NCBI RefSeq assembly: GCF_000612545.2
Contig: NZ_CP097800.1
Location: forward strand, 6,936,001 to 7,000,000
Origin: Streptomyces sp. PCS3-D2
Lineage (GTDB): Bacteria > Actinomycetota > Actinomycetes > Streptomycetales > Streptomycetaceae
DNA length: 64,000 nucleotides
Direction of reading: 5' to 3'
The notes under the pieces are model-generated. The model saw only the letters and a list, made by a program, of their open reading frames with translations. It ran no database searches and had not been told where the DNA came from. Below, in pieces: positions 33,653 to 42,562 of this stretch (positions are counted from its first letter, which is position 1; every line of letters begins with the position of its first letter). Both the position numbers and the translations under genes were made by a program.

Positions 33653-34432
33653 TCACACCGTGACCACCTCGACGCCCTCCGCGGTGAAGGCCCGGGCCAG
33701 TGGTGGGGCGAGGCCGGTGTCCGTCACCAGGACGTCCACCGCCGAGGTCGGGCAGATGCGGGCAAAGGCGCGGACGCCCAGTTTGCTGGAGTCCGCAGCC
33801 ACGACCACCCGGCGGGCGCGCTCGCACAGGAGGCGGTTGATCGAGGCCTCGTCCTCGTGCCGGGTGGCCGCACCGTCCCGTGGGTCGAAGCCGTCCACGC
33901 CGAGTACCGCGGTGTCCACCGAGAGCTGCCCGAGCACCTCTTCGGCGAGCGGCCCCGTCAGCTCGTACGACTGCGGGCGTGCGACGCCACCCGTCAGTAC
34001 GATCTTGAACTGCGGCCGGATCACCAGTTCGCCCGCGATGTTGAGGGCGTTGGTCACCACGGTGAGCGCAGGCGAGCCCTGGGCCAGGTCCGGTCGTCCG
34101 GCCAGGGCGCGCGCCACCTCCGTGGTCGTGGTGCCGCCCGTCAGGCCGATCACCTCGCCCGGGGCGACCAGCGCCGCCACGGCCTCGCTGATCCGGCTCT
34201 TCTCGGCAGCGCGCCGTGACGTCCGGTAGCGCAGGGGGAGTTCGTAGCTGACCCCGTGCAGCACGGCCCCGCCACGGGTGCGGACCAGCAGTTGCTGCTC
34301 GGCGAGCTGGTCGAGGTCTCGGCGGATGGTCGCCGCGGACACCCCGAGGGCCTCGGCGGCCGGGTCCACCTCCAGCTCGCCCCGTTCCACCAACAGGTCC
34401 AGCAGCGCCTGCCAGCGCTCCTTGCGGGTCAT
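33653..34432 (-). CDS. DeoR/GlpR-family sugar-phosphate-responsive repressor
   Basis: A 259-residue repressor: N-terminal DeoR HTH (RWQALLDLLVERGELEVDPAAEALGVSAATIRRDLD spans about residues 5-40) and a C-terminal sensor domain with GLTGGTTTTEVARAL, VVTNALNIA and ADSSKLG, the phosphate-sugar-binding motifs of the family. GGAAGGGGG precedes the ATG at 34432. It is divergent from agaS-kbaY, so the ligand is likely an amino-sugar or tagatose phosphate. A palindrome in the shared gap is the probable operator. Confidence 0.93.
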   Translation of the reverse strand: MTRKERWQALLDLLVERGELEVDPAAEALGVSAATIRRDLDQLAEQQLLVRTRGGAVLHGVSYELPLRYRTSRRAAEKSRISEAVAALVAPGEVIGLTGGTTTTEVARALAGRPDLAQGSPALTVVTNALNIAGELVIRPQFKIVLTGGVARPQSYELTGPLAEEVLGQLSVDTAVLGVDGFDPRDGAATRHEDEASINRLLCERARRVVVAADSSKLGVRAFARICPTSAVDVLVTDTGLAPPLARAFTAEGVEVVTV

Positions 34433-34530
34433 CGGTCGCCCCCTTCCGCGCTCGTCCCGTGGCCCCCGACGGGCCACCCGGCGACACTAACCCAGTCGAA
34501 CACCCCGTGTTTGCTTGAAGTTGCGCGAAA

Positions 34531-34548
34531 CTGCCAGATATCTTGCAG
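34531..34548. promoter_or_regulatory. Candidate operator palindrome (CTGCCAGATATCTTGCAG)
   Basis: An 18-bp dyad, CTGCNAGATATCTNGCAG with only one mismatched pair, lies 41 bp upstream of the agaS start in the divergent gap with the DeoR gene. A second element, GTTGCGCGAAAC, sits just upstream. The AT-rich core stands out from the background. Confidence 0.68.
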
Positions 34549-34589
34549 GAAAACGCATTCAGACCCACCTTTCGCACGAGGGAGCCTGT

Positions 34590-35492
34590 ATGAGTCACAT
34601 CGCGCACGAGTTGGGCACGCAGCCGACGTGCTGGGCACGGGCCGCCGAACTGGCCCCGGCCCGGCGGGCGGTGCTGCCGCAGCCGGGGGAGCGTACCGCG
34701 ATCATCGGATGCGGCACCTCGTACTACATGGCCCAGTCGGCCGCCGTGTTGCGCGAAGAGTCGGGCCAGGGGGAGACCGATGCCTTCCCCGCCTCGGAGT
34801 TCCCGCGTCACCGCCGCTACGACCGGGTCGTCGCGCTCACCCGCTCCGGCACCACCACCGAGGTGCTGGAGCTGCTGGCCGCGCTGCGCGACACGGGCGT
34901 GCCCACGACCGCCGTCATCGGCGATCCCGCGACCCCGGTGATGACGCTCGCGGACGAGCTCGTCGTCCTCGACTTCGCCGACGAACGGTCCGTCGTGCAG
35001 ACCCGGTTCGCGACCACCGCCCTCACGCTGCTGCGCGCCCACCTCGGGCTGCACCGTCCGCAGGCCGTCGCCGACGCCCGCACCGCCCTCGGCGAACCGC
35101 TTCCCGCGGAGCTCGACGACCGGGGGCAGTTCACCTTTCTCGGCCGCGGGTGGAGCGTCGGACTCGCACACGAGGCGGCCCTGAAGATGCGCGAGGCCGC
35201 GCTCGCCTGGGCCGAGTCGTACCCGGCGATGGAGTACCGGCACGGGCCGGTCAGCATCTCCGGGCCCGGCACCGCCACCTGGTCGCTCGACGAGGCCCCC
35301 GAGGGCCTCGCCGAGCAGGTGCGCGGGACCGGCGGCCAGTGGGTGGCCGGGCGGCTGGACCCGCTCGCCGAGTTGGTCCGCGTGCACCGCCTCGCCCTCG
35401 CCGTGGCCCTCCGGCGCGGGCTGGATCCCGACGCGCCGCGCAACCTGACGCGCTCGGTGATCCTCGGCACCGGCGAGGAGGCGGTCCGATGA
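34590..35492 (+). CDS. agaS: SIS-domain sugar isomerase/deaminase (AgaS-like)
   Basis: A 300-residue protein with two SIS (sugar isomerase) domains: IIGCGTSYYMAQSAA near 38-52 and ALTRSGTTTEVLELLAAL near 83-100 in the first, FLGRGWSVGLAHEAALKMREAA near 185 in the second, followed by EYRHGPVS. This is the layout of AgaS/GlmS-like enzymes that isomerise or deaminate an amino-sugar 6-phosphate; in E. coli AgaS acts on galactosamine-6-phosphate. GAGGGAG precedes the ATG. It overlaps the next gene by 4 bp (ATGA), which encodes a tagatose-bisphosphate-type aldolase, supporting an amino-sugar route. Confidence 0.85.
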   Translation: MSHIAHELGTQPTCWARAAELAPARRAVLPQPGERTAIIGCGTSYYMAQSAAVLREESGQGETDAFPASEFPRHRRYDRVVALTRSGTTTEVLELLAALRDTGVPTTAVIGDPATPVMTLADELVVLDFADERSVVQTRFATTALTLLRAHLGLHRPQAVADARTALGEPLPAELDDRGQFTFLGRGWSVGLAHEAALKMREAALAWAESYPAMEYRHGPVSISGPGTATWSLDEAPEGLAEQVRGTGGQWVAGRLDPLAELVRVHRLALAVALRRGLDPDAPRNLTRSVILGTGEEAVR

Positions 35493-36325
35493 CCCTCGTC
35501 TGCGCGGGCGAGCTCGTCCGGGACGCGGCCGTCGCGGGCCGTGCCGTCGCGGCCTTCAACATCATCACGCTGGAGCACGCCGAAGCGGTCGTCGCCGGCG
35601 CCGAAGCGGCCGGACTGCCAGTCATCCTGCAACTCAGCGAGAACGCGGTGAAGTTCCGCGACGGGCGGCTGCTGCCGATCTCCAAGGCCGCCATCGCCTG
35701 CGCGGAGGCCGCCGCGGTCCCGGTCGGCCTGCACCTCGACCACGTCAAGAGCCCCGAGCTGCTGCGGCAGGCCTGCGACGCGGGATACAGCTCGGTGATG
35801 TACGACGCGGCGCAGCTCCCGTACGCCGAGAACCTGGAGGCCACCCGCTCGGCGGCCGACTGGGCGCACGCCAACGGGCTGTGGATCGAGGCCGAACTGG
35901 GCGAGGTCGGCGGCAAGAACGGCGCCGCGCCGCTGGACCCGCACGCACCCGGTGCCCGTACCGATCCCGACGAGGCGCGGCGGTTCGTGGCCGACTCCGG
36001 GGTCGACGCACTGGCCGTCGCCATCGGCAGCAGCCATGCGATGACCAGCCGGACCGCGGCTCTCGACCACGCCCTGCTGGCCAGGCTGGCCAAGACGGTG
36101 GACGTACCGCTCGTCTTGCACGGCTCGTCCGGACTGCCGGACTCCGAGCTGGCGGCGGCCGTCGCAGGCGGCATCCGCAAGGTCAACATCGGCACCGCGC
36201 TGAACCTGGCCATGACCGAAGCCATCCGCACCCATCTGACCCCGGCGGATCCCCGGCCGTACCTGACGGCGGCCCGCGCGGCGATGGCGGCGACGGCCGC
36301 GGCTATGATCGGCGCCCTGAACTGA
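35489..36325 (+). CDS. kbaY: Class II tagatose/fructose-bisphosphate aldolase
   Basis: A 278-residue zinc aldolase. AFNIITLEHAEAV near the start, HLDHVKSPELL with the zinc His, SVMYDAAQLPYAENL, EAELGEVGGKNG, LAVAIGSSHAM, LVLHGSSGLPDSEL and IRKVNIGTAL are the GatY/KbaY/Fba landmarks. It splits a ketose 1,6-bisphosphate into glycerone phosphate and glyceraldehyde 3-phosphate. Because it is coupled to agaS and controlled by a DeoR-type gene, tagatose 1,6-bisphosphate is the more likely substrate; fructose bisphosphate remains possible. No kinase or PTS gene for the pathway is adjacent. Confidence 0.88.
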   Translation: MTLVCAGELVRDAAVAGRAVAAFNIITLEHAEAVVAGAEAAGLPVILQLSENAVKFRDGRLLPISKAAIACAEAAAVPVGLHLDHVKSPELLRQACDAGYSSVMYDAAQLPYAENLEATRSAADWAHANGLWIEAELGEVGGKNGAAPLDPHAPGARTDPDEARRFVADSGVDALAVAIGSSHAMTSRTAALDHALLARLAKTVDVPLVLHGSSGLPDSELAAAVAGGIRKVNIGTALNLAMTEAIRTHLTPADPRPYLTAARAAMAATAAAMIGALN

Positions 36326-36344
36326 GCGGAACCGGAGGGCCGTC

Positions 36345-36908
36345 GTGGACGAACAGCGGGGTCGGCCGGGACGGCCGGCGCAGCGGGGACGCACCAGCCG
36401 CAGGCGCTTCCTGCTGATCGCCGGAGTCCCGCTGCTGGCCGTGGGCGCCGGTACGGCCTACGTGATGCGGCCCGGGCCGGCCCGGCCCGGGTTCCAGGTG
36501 CGCACCGACCTGGAACCCCTGAACGCGCGCTTCGGCCCCTCCGTGGGGACGCTGGGCGATGCGCACTGGCTCGGCTACGACATCGACGAGGAGCCCGGTT
36601 CGGCCGAGAGCCGGACCGTCCCGGGCCCCGACTCGCGGATCCGCCTGGTCGGCGTCGCCCGCCTGGCGGCCGGCGGGGCGGCGGCGATCACGGGCAGGGC
36701 GGAGTACGCCTTCACGCCCGCGGCCACGCCGTCCGCGCTGCCCGCCGAGCTGGTCCCGTACGCGCCGGCCGGTGCGGCCTGGCAGCACAGCCCGCGGTTC
36801 GACGCATACGCCAACCGTGCGGAGGCGGAGGGGAGTCCGTCGGGGGAGTACCTCTTCGACGCGGGCCTGGACCTCGTCCGCTTCGGTCTCCTGTACCTCC
36901 GCACCTGA
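36345..36908 (+). CDS. Unknown membrane-anchored or Tat-exported protein
   Basis: A 187-residue protein from a GTG at 36345 with GGAGGG 5 bp upstream. The N-terminus has SRRRFLLIAGVPLLAVGAG (residues about 18-36), which resembles a twin-arginine signal or N-terminal anchor with no clear cleavage site. The exported part has no motif I recognise; it contains HWLGYDIDEEPGS and a Tyr/Phe-rich C-terminus. It is 19 bp after kbaY, so it may be in that operon, but its function is unknown. Confidence 0.78.
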   Translation: MDEQRGRPGRPAQRGRTSRRRFLLIAGVPLLAVGAGTAYVMRPGPARPGFQVRTDLEPLNARFGPSVGTLGDAHWLGYDIDEEPGSAESRTVPGPDSRIRLVGVARLAAGGAAAITGRAEYAFTPAATPSALPAELVPYAPAGAAWQHSPRFDAYANRAEAEGSPSGEYLFDAGLDLVRFGLLYLRT

Positions 36909-36941
36909 GCGCCCGAACCCCGACGGGCGGACGGCTGGGGG

Positions 36942-37495
36942 TCAGAGCCCCACGGCCCCGTCGATCCGCTCGCGCAGCAGGTCCGCGTGGCCGTTGTGCC
37001 GGGCGTACTCCTCGACCATGTGGATCAGGACCCAGCGCAGGGACACCCGGCCCCGCCACGCGTCGTCGGCCTCGACGTCGAGGTGGGGCGCCTCGGCGAC
37101 GAAGCGTTCCGCGAAGGCCACTTCGCGGCGCCAGACCTCCCAGGCCTCCTCGACCGCGGCGGGGTCGTCGGCCAGGGCGCCGTCGAAGTCACCGTCCGGG
37201 TCGTCGGGTGAGGAGAAGCGGGGCGGGGCGTCCTGACCGGCCAGGACCTTCCGGAACCAGCGGCGCTCCACATCGGCCATGTGCCGGACCAGTCCCGGCA
37301 AGGAGAGGGTGGACGGTTCCGCCGAACGCCGAGCCAACTCGTCGTCCAGGCCGGCGCAATTCAACTCCAGGGTCGTCCGATGGTCCGCCAGGAGGCCGCC
37401 GGCATGGGCCGTTCCTCGCCGGTCGCGGGGCTTGCGAAGCGGTGGTCGCGCTCGGGGTCGACGAAGAATTCCGCTCTGCTGCGTGGCGCCGTCAT
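36942..37495 (-). pseudogene. DinB/mini-DinB (DUF664-type) protein with internal frameshift
   Basis: Two adjacent frames together make one protein. From an ATG at 37495 the first frame encodes MTAPRSRAEFF to GEERPM, then runs to a stop at 37361; the second frame, without its own good start, continues with LLADHRTTLELNCAGLDDEL to the TGA near 36942. Joining them near 37410 by one missing base gives a normal mini-DinB protein of about 183 residues with HMADVERRWF and VLIHMVEEYARHNGHADLLRE, which supply the metal-binding His residues. Family members are bacillithiol- or mycothiol-transferase-like enzymes, or unknown. Either the gene is broken or the sequence has a base error in the GC-run at 37405-37415. 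Confidence 0.8.
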
Positions 37496-37552
37496 GGTCG
37501 AGCGTATGGCCGCCGGAGCCGGACGGCCGGTACGCGGGTCCTTCCGAATTCT

Positions 37553-37566
37553 TGCAACAGGTTCTA
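37553..37566. promoter_or_regulatory. KstR-type operator TGCAACAGGTTCTA
   Basis: The 14-mer fits TNNAACNNGTTNNA exactly, the published KstR consensus. It lies 79 bp upstream of the FadE29-like acyl-CoA dehydrogenase gene. A second exact match, TGCAACCTGTTCTA, is upstream of the EchA19-like gene at 62 kb. Confidence 0.65.
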
Positions 37567-37645
37567 ATCTGACCGCCGCCACACGCCATCAGGCCATCAC
37601 GCCATCACGGCGAACCGGCTGGACCGCGAGATTCCCGGAGGGGCC

Positions 37646-38836
37646 GTGCACCTCGAATACACGCCTGAGCAGCAGCAGTTGCGCACAGAGCTGCGCGCCT
37701 ACTTCGCCGAGCTGGTCCCCGAGGACGTCTACGCCCGCTACGAGGATCCGGCCGCCCAGAAGCGGTTCTACCGGGACACCATCCGCAGGCTCGGTGCCGA
37801 CGGCTGGCTGGGTGTCGGCTGGCCGAAGGAGTACGGGGGCCGCGGGATGACCCCGATGGACCAGTTCATCTTCTTCGACGAGGCCGCCCAGGCCGTCGTA
37901 CCGCTTCCCCTGATGGCTCTCAACACGGTCGGTCCCACCCTCATGCAGTTCGGCACGGACGAGCAGAAGGCCTACTTCCTCCCCGGGATCCTCGCCGGGG
38001 AGATCGACTTCGCCATCGGCTACAGCGAGCCCGATGCCGGCACCGACCTCGCAGCGCTCAGGTGCAAGGCCGTGCGCGAGGGCGACGAGGAGACCGGCAC
38101 CTACGTCGTCAACGGGCAGAAGATCTGGACCACCAACGGCGACACCGCCGACTGGGTCTGGCTCGCCGTCCGCACCGATCCGGACGCCCCCGCGCACCAG
38201 GGCATCACCATGCTGCTCGTCCCGACCTCGGACCCCGGCTACTCCTGCACCCTCATCAACACCCTCGCGTCCCACGACACCACGGCCAGCTACTACGAGG
38301 ACATCCGCGTCCCCGCCTCCCGCCGCGTCGGCCGGGAGAACAAGGGCTGGCGCCTGATCACCAACCAGCTCAACCACGAGCGCGTCACCCTGGCCGCACA
38401 CGGCACCATGGCCATCAGGGCCCTGCACGACGTCCAGCGCTGGGCCGCGTCGGCGAAGCTCGCCGACGGCCGCCGGGTCATCGACCTGTCCTGGGTCCGC
38501 GGGCGGCTCGCCCGCACCCACGCCCGCCTCGACGCGATGAAGCTGCTCAACTGGCAGATGGTGAACGCGGTCGAGGCCGGCACCCTCACCCCGCAGGACG
38601 CCTCCGCGGTCAAGGTGTACGGCTCGGAGGCCCGCCGTGACGCGTACGCCTGGCTGATGGAGGTCGTCGGCGCCGCCGGCCCCCTCAAGGACGGTTCGGC
38701 CGGCGCCGTCCTCCACGGCGAGCTCGAACGCGGCTACCGCAGCGCGGTCATCTTCACCTTCGGCGGCGGCAACAACGAGATCCAGCGCGAGATCATCTCG
38801 TGGATCGGCCTGGGCATGCCCCGCGTCCGGCGCTGA
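37646..38836 (+). CDS. Acyl-CoA dehydrogenase, FadE29/ChsE2-like
   Basis: A 396-residue flavin-dependent acyl-CoA dehydrogenase. GWLGVGWPKEYGGRGMTPMDQ, ILAGEIDFAIGYSEPDAGTDLA, VVNGQKIWTT and the C-terminal FTFGGGNNEIQREIISWIGLG follow mycobacterial FadE29 (ChsE2) closely from end to end. In M. tuberculosis FadE29 pairs with FadE28 to dehydrogenate the 3-carbon side chain of cholesterol. No FadE28 partner is adjacent here, so it may pair with a product encoded elsewhere or act alone on another branched acyl-CoA. A KstR-type site lies upstream. Distinct from straight-chain fatty acid enzymes; substrate assignment is by similarity recalled from memory. Confidence 0.88.
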   Translation: MHLEYTPEQQQLRTELRAYFAELVPEDVYARYEDPAAQKRFYRDTIRRLGADGWLGVGWPKEYGGRGMTPMDQFIFFDEAAQAVVPLPLMALNTVGPTLMQFGTDEQKAYFLPGILAGEIDFAIGYSEPDAGTDLAALRCKAVREGDEETGTYVVNGQKIWTTNGDTADWVWLAVRTDPDAPAHQGITMLLVPTSDPGYSCTLINTLASHDTTASYYEDIRVPASRRVGRENKGWRLITNQLNHERVTLAAHGTMAIRALHDVQRWAASAKLADGRRVIDLSWVRGRLARTHARLDAMKLLNWQMVNAVEAGTLTPQDASAVKVYGSEARRDAYAWLMEVVGAAGPLKDGSAGAVLHGELERGYRSAVIFTFGGGNNEIQREIISWIGLGMPRVRR

Positions 38837-39027
38837 AGCCCCGGCCAGGCGGAGACAGGGCCTCCGGGCCCGGCGGAACGGTAGCTGCGGCCGGCGGTAG
38901 CGCGTCACGGTGGCCGTGGCCGTGGCCGTGGGCACGGGCATGGAGCGCGGGGCGCCGGCCGACCCGGGAGGCCGTGACCGTGCCCGACTCGACGCACGGT
39001 GGACCCGGCCCGGCCTCGACGCCCGCC

Positions 39028-39420
39028 TCAGTCCCTGCCGATGTGGACGCTGGTGGACTTCACACGGGCGACGGCCCGCACGCCGACGGCGAGTCCGAGC
39101 TCCTCGACCGCCTCGCGCGTCAGCAGGGAGACCACCCGGTGCGGACCCGCCTGGATCTCGACCTGGGCCGCAACCTCGCCGAGCGTCACCGCGGTGACGA
39201 TACCGGGCAGCGCGTTGCGCACGGACGTCGCGACCTCTGCGCCGTCCTCGGCCGGCTCCCGGGCGAGCTCCGCGCAGAAGGCGGCCAGGTCCACGCCCTC
39301 GACCATGCGCCGGGCACCGTCCCGCCGGGTCGGGAAGCGCCCCGCATCCGCCCAGCGCCGGGCGGTGTCGGTGCTGACACGGAGCAGTTGGGCGGCCTCG
39401 CCGATGGTGTAGAGATGCAC
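39028..39420 (-). CDS. HTH-TOBE molybdenum-responsive regulator
   Basis: A 130-residue protein. Residues 1-55 are a MerR/excisionase-type HTH (YTIGEAAQLLRVSTDTARRWADAGR), and residues about 65-130 are a TOBE/Mop domain (RNALPGIVTAVTLGEVAAQVEI, then GVRAVARVKSTSVHIGRD) that binds molybdate or a molybdopterin. Proteins of this form usually lie next to modA; here it is 31 kb away from it, while a decayed copy of its HTH half lies beside modA. It probably controls molybdate uptake in trans. It is divergent from the MpaB-type gene. Confidence 0.92.
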   Translation of the reverse strand: MHLYTIGEAAQLLRVSTDTARRWADAGRFPTRRDGARRMVEGVDLAAFCAELAREPAEDGAEVATSVRNALPGIVTAVTLGEVAAQVEIQAGPHRVVSLLTREAVEELGLAVGVRAVARVKSTSVHIGRD

Positions 39421-39518
39421 CGTGCAACCCTATGCGCCGACCGCTCCGACGGCTGTTTCGGCGGGCGTCCGCCTCGGTACGCTGGATGCACCGGGCGCCT
39501 GCGACGGGGAGGTACGGT

Positions 39519-40442
39519 ATGGGCGACACCGCTACCGGACCCGGGTTCCGCCCCGGGACGGGGTCCGGCGCCGACCCGGGGCTCTACGGCCCGGCGTCCG
39601 TCACCTGGCAGTGCCACGGTGACCCGATGATGTGGATCGCCGGGGTCCGCGCCCTCTACCTCCAGGCCCTCCACCCGCGCGCCGTCCGGGGCGTCATGGA
39701 GAACTCCGACTTCCGGAGCGACGCCTGGGGCCGGCTGCTGCGCACCGCCGACTTCGTCGGCACCGTCACCTACGGCACCACCGAGGCCGCCGAGCGTGCC
39801 GGGGGCCGGGTCCGTGCCATCCACCGCAGGCTGTCCGCCACTGACCCGGCCACCGGCCGCACCTTCCCCGTCGACGACCCCGAGCTGCTGCTGTGGATCC
39901 ACTGCGCACAGATCGAGAGCTTCCTGCATGTCCTGCGCCGATCGGGTATTGCGCTCACTTCCGGCCAGGCCGACCGCTACGTCGACGAGAACCGCGTCAA
40001 CGCACGGCTCGTCGGCCTCGACCCGGCCGACGTCCCCGCCGACACCGCCCAGCTCGCCGCCTACTTCGACCGGGTCCGCCCCGAGCTCGCCGCCGGTCCC
40101 GACGCCCGCGCCGTGGACGACTTCCTGCGCGGCCCGCCCGTCCATCCCCTCCTGGTACCTGGCCGAAATCTGCTGTGGCGTCCGCTCGCCGGACTCGCGT
40201 ACGGCTCCCTTCCCCGCTGGGCGCACCAGCTGTACGGGCGGCCCGCTCCCTCCCCGCGTAGCGTCACCCGGCGCCTGCGCCTCACCGGGCGCGTGCTGCG
40301 CAGCATTCCCGCAGGTCTACGGTGGAAGCTGCCTCCAGGTCACATCTTGAAAGCGATGCGTCGCATGGGCCCCGGGAGCCGCCCCTCTCCGTACACACTG
40401 CGTACACCAGCGTCCATACTGGACCGGCCGGGGAGGGCGTAG
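39519..40442 (+). CDS. MpaB/Lcp-type oxygenase (DUF2236)
   Basis: A 307-residue protein with the MpaB/DUF2236 pattern: GPASVTWQCHGDPMMWIAGVRALYLQALHP near 25-55, VDDPELLLWIHCAQIESFL, and PLAGLAYGSLPRWAHQLYG near the C-terminus. Relatives include the rubber-cleaving latex-clearing proteins, which are b-type haem dioxygenases, and MpaB of mycophenolic acid synthesis. The substrate here is unknown. GGGGAGG precedes the ATG. The gene ends 26 bp before the kinase gene, so it may lead that operon. Confidence 0.88.
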   Translation: MGDTATGPGFRPGTGSGADPGLYGPASVTWQCHGDPMMWIAGVRALYLQALHPRAVRGVMENSDFRSDAWGRLLRTADFVGTVTYGTTEAAERAGGRVRAIHRRLSATDPATGRTFPVDDPELLLWIHCAQIESFLHVLRRSGIALTSGQADRYVDENRVNARLVGLDPADVPADTAQLAAYFDRVRPELAAGPDARAVDDFLRGPPVHPLLVPGRNLLWRPLAGLAYGSLPRWAHQLYGRPAPSPRSVTRRLRLTGRVLRSIPAGLRWKLPPGHILKAMRRMGPGSRPSPYTLRTPASILDRPGRA

Positions 40443-40468
40443 CGCGACAACGGGGGCGACTTTAAGAC

Positions 40469-42562
40469 ATGGCGGAGTCCAGACTGATCCAGGGCCGGTA
40501 CCGGTCGCTCGATCTGATCGGGCGCGGCGGCATGGGCGAGGTATGGCGAGCCCGGGACGAGTCGCTGGGCCGGCATGTCGCCGTGAAGTGCCTCAAGCCG
40601 ATCGGCGCCGATCAGGACGCCCACTTCACACAGGTGCTGCGGGAGCGCTTCCGGCGCGAGGCCCGCGTGGCCGCGTCCCTCCAGCACCGCGGCGTCACGG
40701 TGGTTCACGACTTCGGCGACGACAGCGCCGCGGGCGGCCCGCTCTACCTCGTGATGGAACTGCTCGAAGGCCGCAACCTGAGCCAGCTCATGGAGGACAA
40801 CGGGACCCGCCCGCTCCCCGTCGACGTGGTCGTCGACGTCGCCGAACAGATGGCCGCCGCCCTCGGGTACACCCACGACCAGGGTGTCGTCCACCGCGAC
40901 CTGAAACCGGCCAACATCATGCGGCTTGTCGACGGCACCGTGAAGATCTGCGACTTCGGCATCGCGCGCCTCGCGCACGACATCGGCTTCACCGCCAAGC
41001 TCACCGGCGGCGGCATGGCCATGGGCACTCCGCACTACATGTCGCCCGAGCAGATCGCGGGCGGTGAGGTCGACCACCGCAGTGACCTCTACTCCCTCGG
41101 CTGCGTCCTGTACGAGATCGCCACCGGCGCACCGCCCTTCGACCTCGGCGACTCCTGGTCGGTGCTCATCGGCCACCGCGACACCGCGCCCGTACCGCTG
41201 CGCGAGCACCGCCCCGAGCTGCCCGCCTACTTCGAGCAGGTGGTCCTGGACCTGCTGGCCAAGTCTCCCGAGGAGCGCCCGCAGGACGCCCGCCACGTCC
41301 ACCGCAGGCTCGTCGGGTCCCGGCTCGGCCCCGGCGGGCTTCCCGGCGTGCCCGCCCCGCTGCCGGCCTGGGCCCACGGCATGACCGCCGGCCGCAAGGC
41401 CGGCATCGAAGCCCGTCCGGCGAGTGGTGCATGGGCCGTGCTCACCGGCTCCTGGACGGCCGCGCGCCCCGGTGGCGAACATCCCGGGCCGCGCCCCGGC
41501 GGGGAGCCGCCCGCCACCATCGTGCGTCCGGCGCCCGCCGAGGACCCGCGCCTCACCGTGGCGTACGGGTTCCCGCGTCCGGCCGGGCCGCGCGAGACCG
41601 GCCCGGACGCCCTCACGGCCGGACACGCCCGCGCCCATGCCCTCAGTCGCGCGGGCCGCCCCGAGGAGGCGCTCTCGGTGTACGCGGCCGTGGCCGACGG
41701 GCGCGCCCGGGTGCTCGGGCCGGACCACCCCGACACCCTCGCCGCCCGGCAGGAGGCCGCGTACGAGATGGGCCGGCTCGGCCGCCACCAGGAGGCGCAC
41801 GACACCTACCGCGCGGTGCTCGTCGCCCGTGAGCGAACCACGGGCCAACTGCACCCCGACACGCTGCGCTGCCGGCACAACCTGGCCTGCGCCCTGCGTG
41901 CCCTGGGCCGGTACGCGGAGGCCCACACCACGGCCGTCGCGGTCGCCGCGGACCGGGCGGCCGTCCTGGGCGCCGAGCACGCGGACACCCTGCTGACCCG
42001 CTACGAGGTGGCGTACGTGCTCGGCCGCCTGGACCGCTGGCAGGAGGCGCTGGCCGGCTTCCGCGAGGTCGCCGCCGCACGGGAACGGGTCCTCGGCCGC
42101 GACCATCCCGACACCCTGGCCGCGCGCTACGAAGTCGGCATCGCGCTGGGCCGCACCGGCAGCAGCGCCCAGGCGCTCGACCTCTTCAGTGCCCTGGTCC
42201 GCGACCGCACCCGGGCCTACGGGGCGACGGACCCGGAGACGCTGCGCGCCCGGCACGTCCTCGGTGTCAACCTGGGCCGCCTGGACCGCTGGGAGCAGGC
42301 GGTGGCCGAGGCACGCCAGGTGGCCGCCGTCCGCGCCCGGGTGCTCGGCGCCGAGCATGCGGACACCCTGGTCAGCCGCCGGGAACTGGCCGTCGGCCTG
42401 GGCCGGCTGGGCCGCTGGGACGAGGCCCTCCCGATCTACCGGGACCTGTCCGGCATCCGGGAGCGATCGCTCGGTGACGAGCACCCCGAGACGGTGCTGG
42501 CCCACGCCGACGAGGCCCACTGTCTGGAGCGCCTCGGCCAGGTGTGCTACCAAGAGCCATGA
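40469..42562 (+). CDS. Ser/Thr protein kinase with C-terminal kinesin-light-chain-type TPR repeats
   Basis: A 697-residue soluble Hanks-type kinase. The catalytic domain (about 10-275) has GRGGMGEV at 19-26, the ATP-binding Lys40, HRDLKPAN with catalytic Asp144, DFG, and GTPHYMSPEQ. A Pro-rich linker (about 285-375) leads to a TPR block of 42-residue units, each opening with a GxxHPDTLxxR-like motif: six full units and one partial. There is no membrane helix, so it senses an internal signal or partner protein through the TPR block. It overlaps the next gene by 4 bp (ATGA), which makes the desaturase-like enzyme a natural candidate substrate or partner. Confidence 0.93.
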   Translation: MAESRLIQGRYRSLDLIGRGGMGEVWRARDESLGRHVAVKCLKPIGADQDAHFTQVLRERFRREARVAASLQHRGVTVVHDFGDDSAAGGPLYLVMELLEGRNLSQLMEDNGTRPLPVDVVVDVAEQMAAALGYTHDQGVVHRDLKPANIMRLVDGTVKICDFGIARLAHDIGFTAKLTGGGMAMGTPHYMSPEQIAGGEVDHRSDLYSLGCVLYEIATGAPPFDLGDSWSVLIGHRDTAPVPLREHRPELPAYFEQVVLDLLAKSPEERPQDARHVHRRLVGSRLGPGGLPGVPAPLPAWAHGMTAGRKAGIEARPASGAWAVLTGSWTAARPGGEHPGPRPGGEPPATIVRPAPAEDPRLTVAYGFPRPAGPRETGPDALTAGHARAHALSRAGRPEEALSVYAAVADGRARVLGPDHPDTLAARQEAAYEMGRLGRHQEAHDTYRAVLVARERTTGQLHPDTLRCRHNLACALRALGRYAEAHTTAVAVAADRAAVLGAEHADTLLTRYEVAYVLGRLDRWQEALAGFREVAAARERVLGRDHPDTLAARYEVGIALGRTGSSAQALDLFSALVRDRTRAYGATDPETLRARHVLGVNLGRLDRWEQAVAEARQVAAVRARVLGAEHADTLVSRRELAVGLGRLGRWDEALPIYRDLSGIRERSLGDEHPETVLAHADEAHCLERLGQVCYQEP

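Noticed and set aside
37646-38836. Calling the acyl-CoA dehydrogenase a straight-chain fatty acid enzyme
   Set aside because: Its motifs follow FadE29/ChsE2 throughout, and a KstR-type site precedes it.
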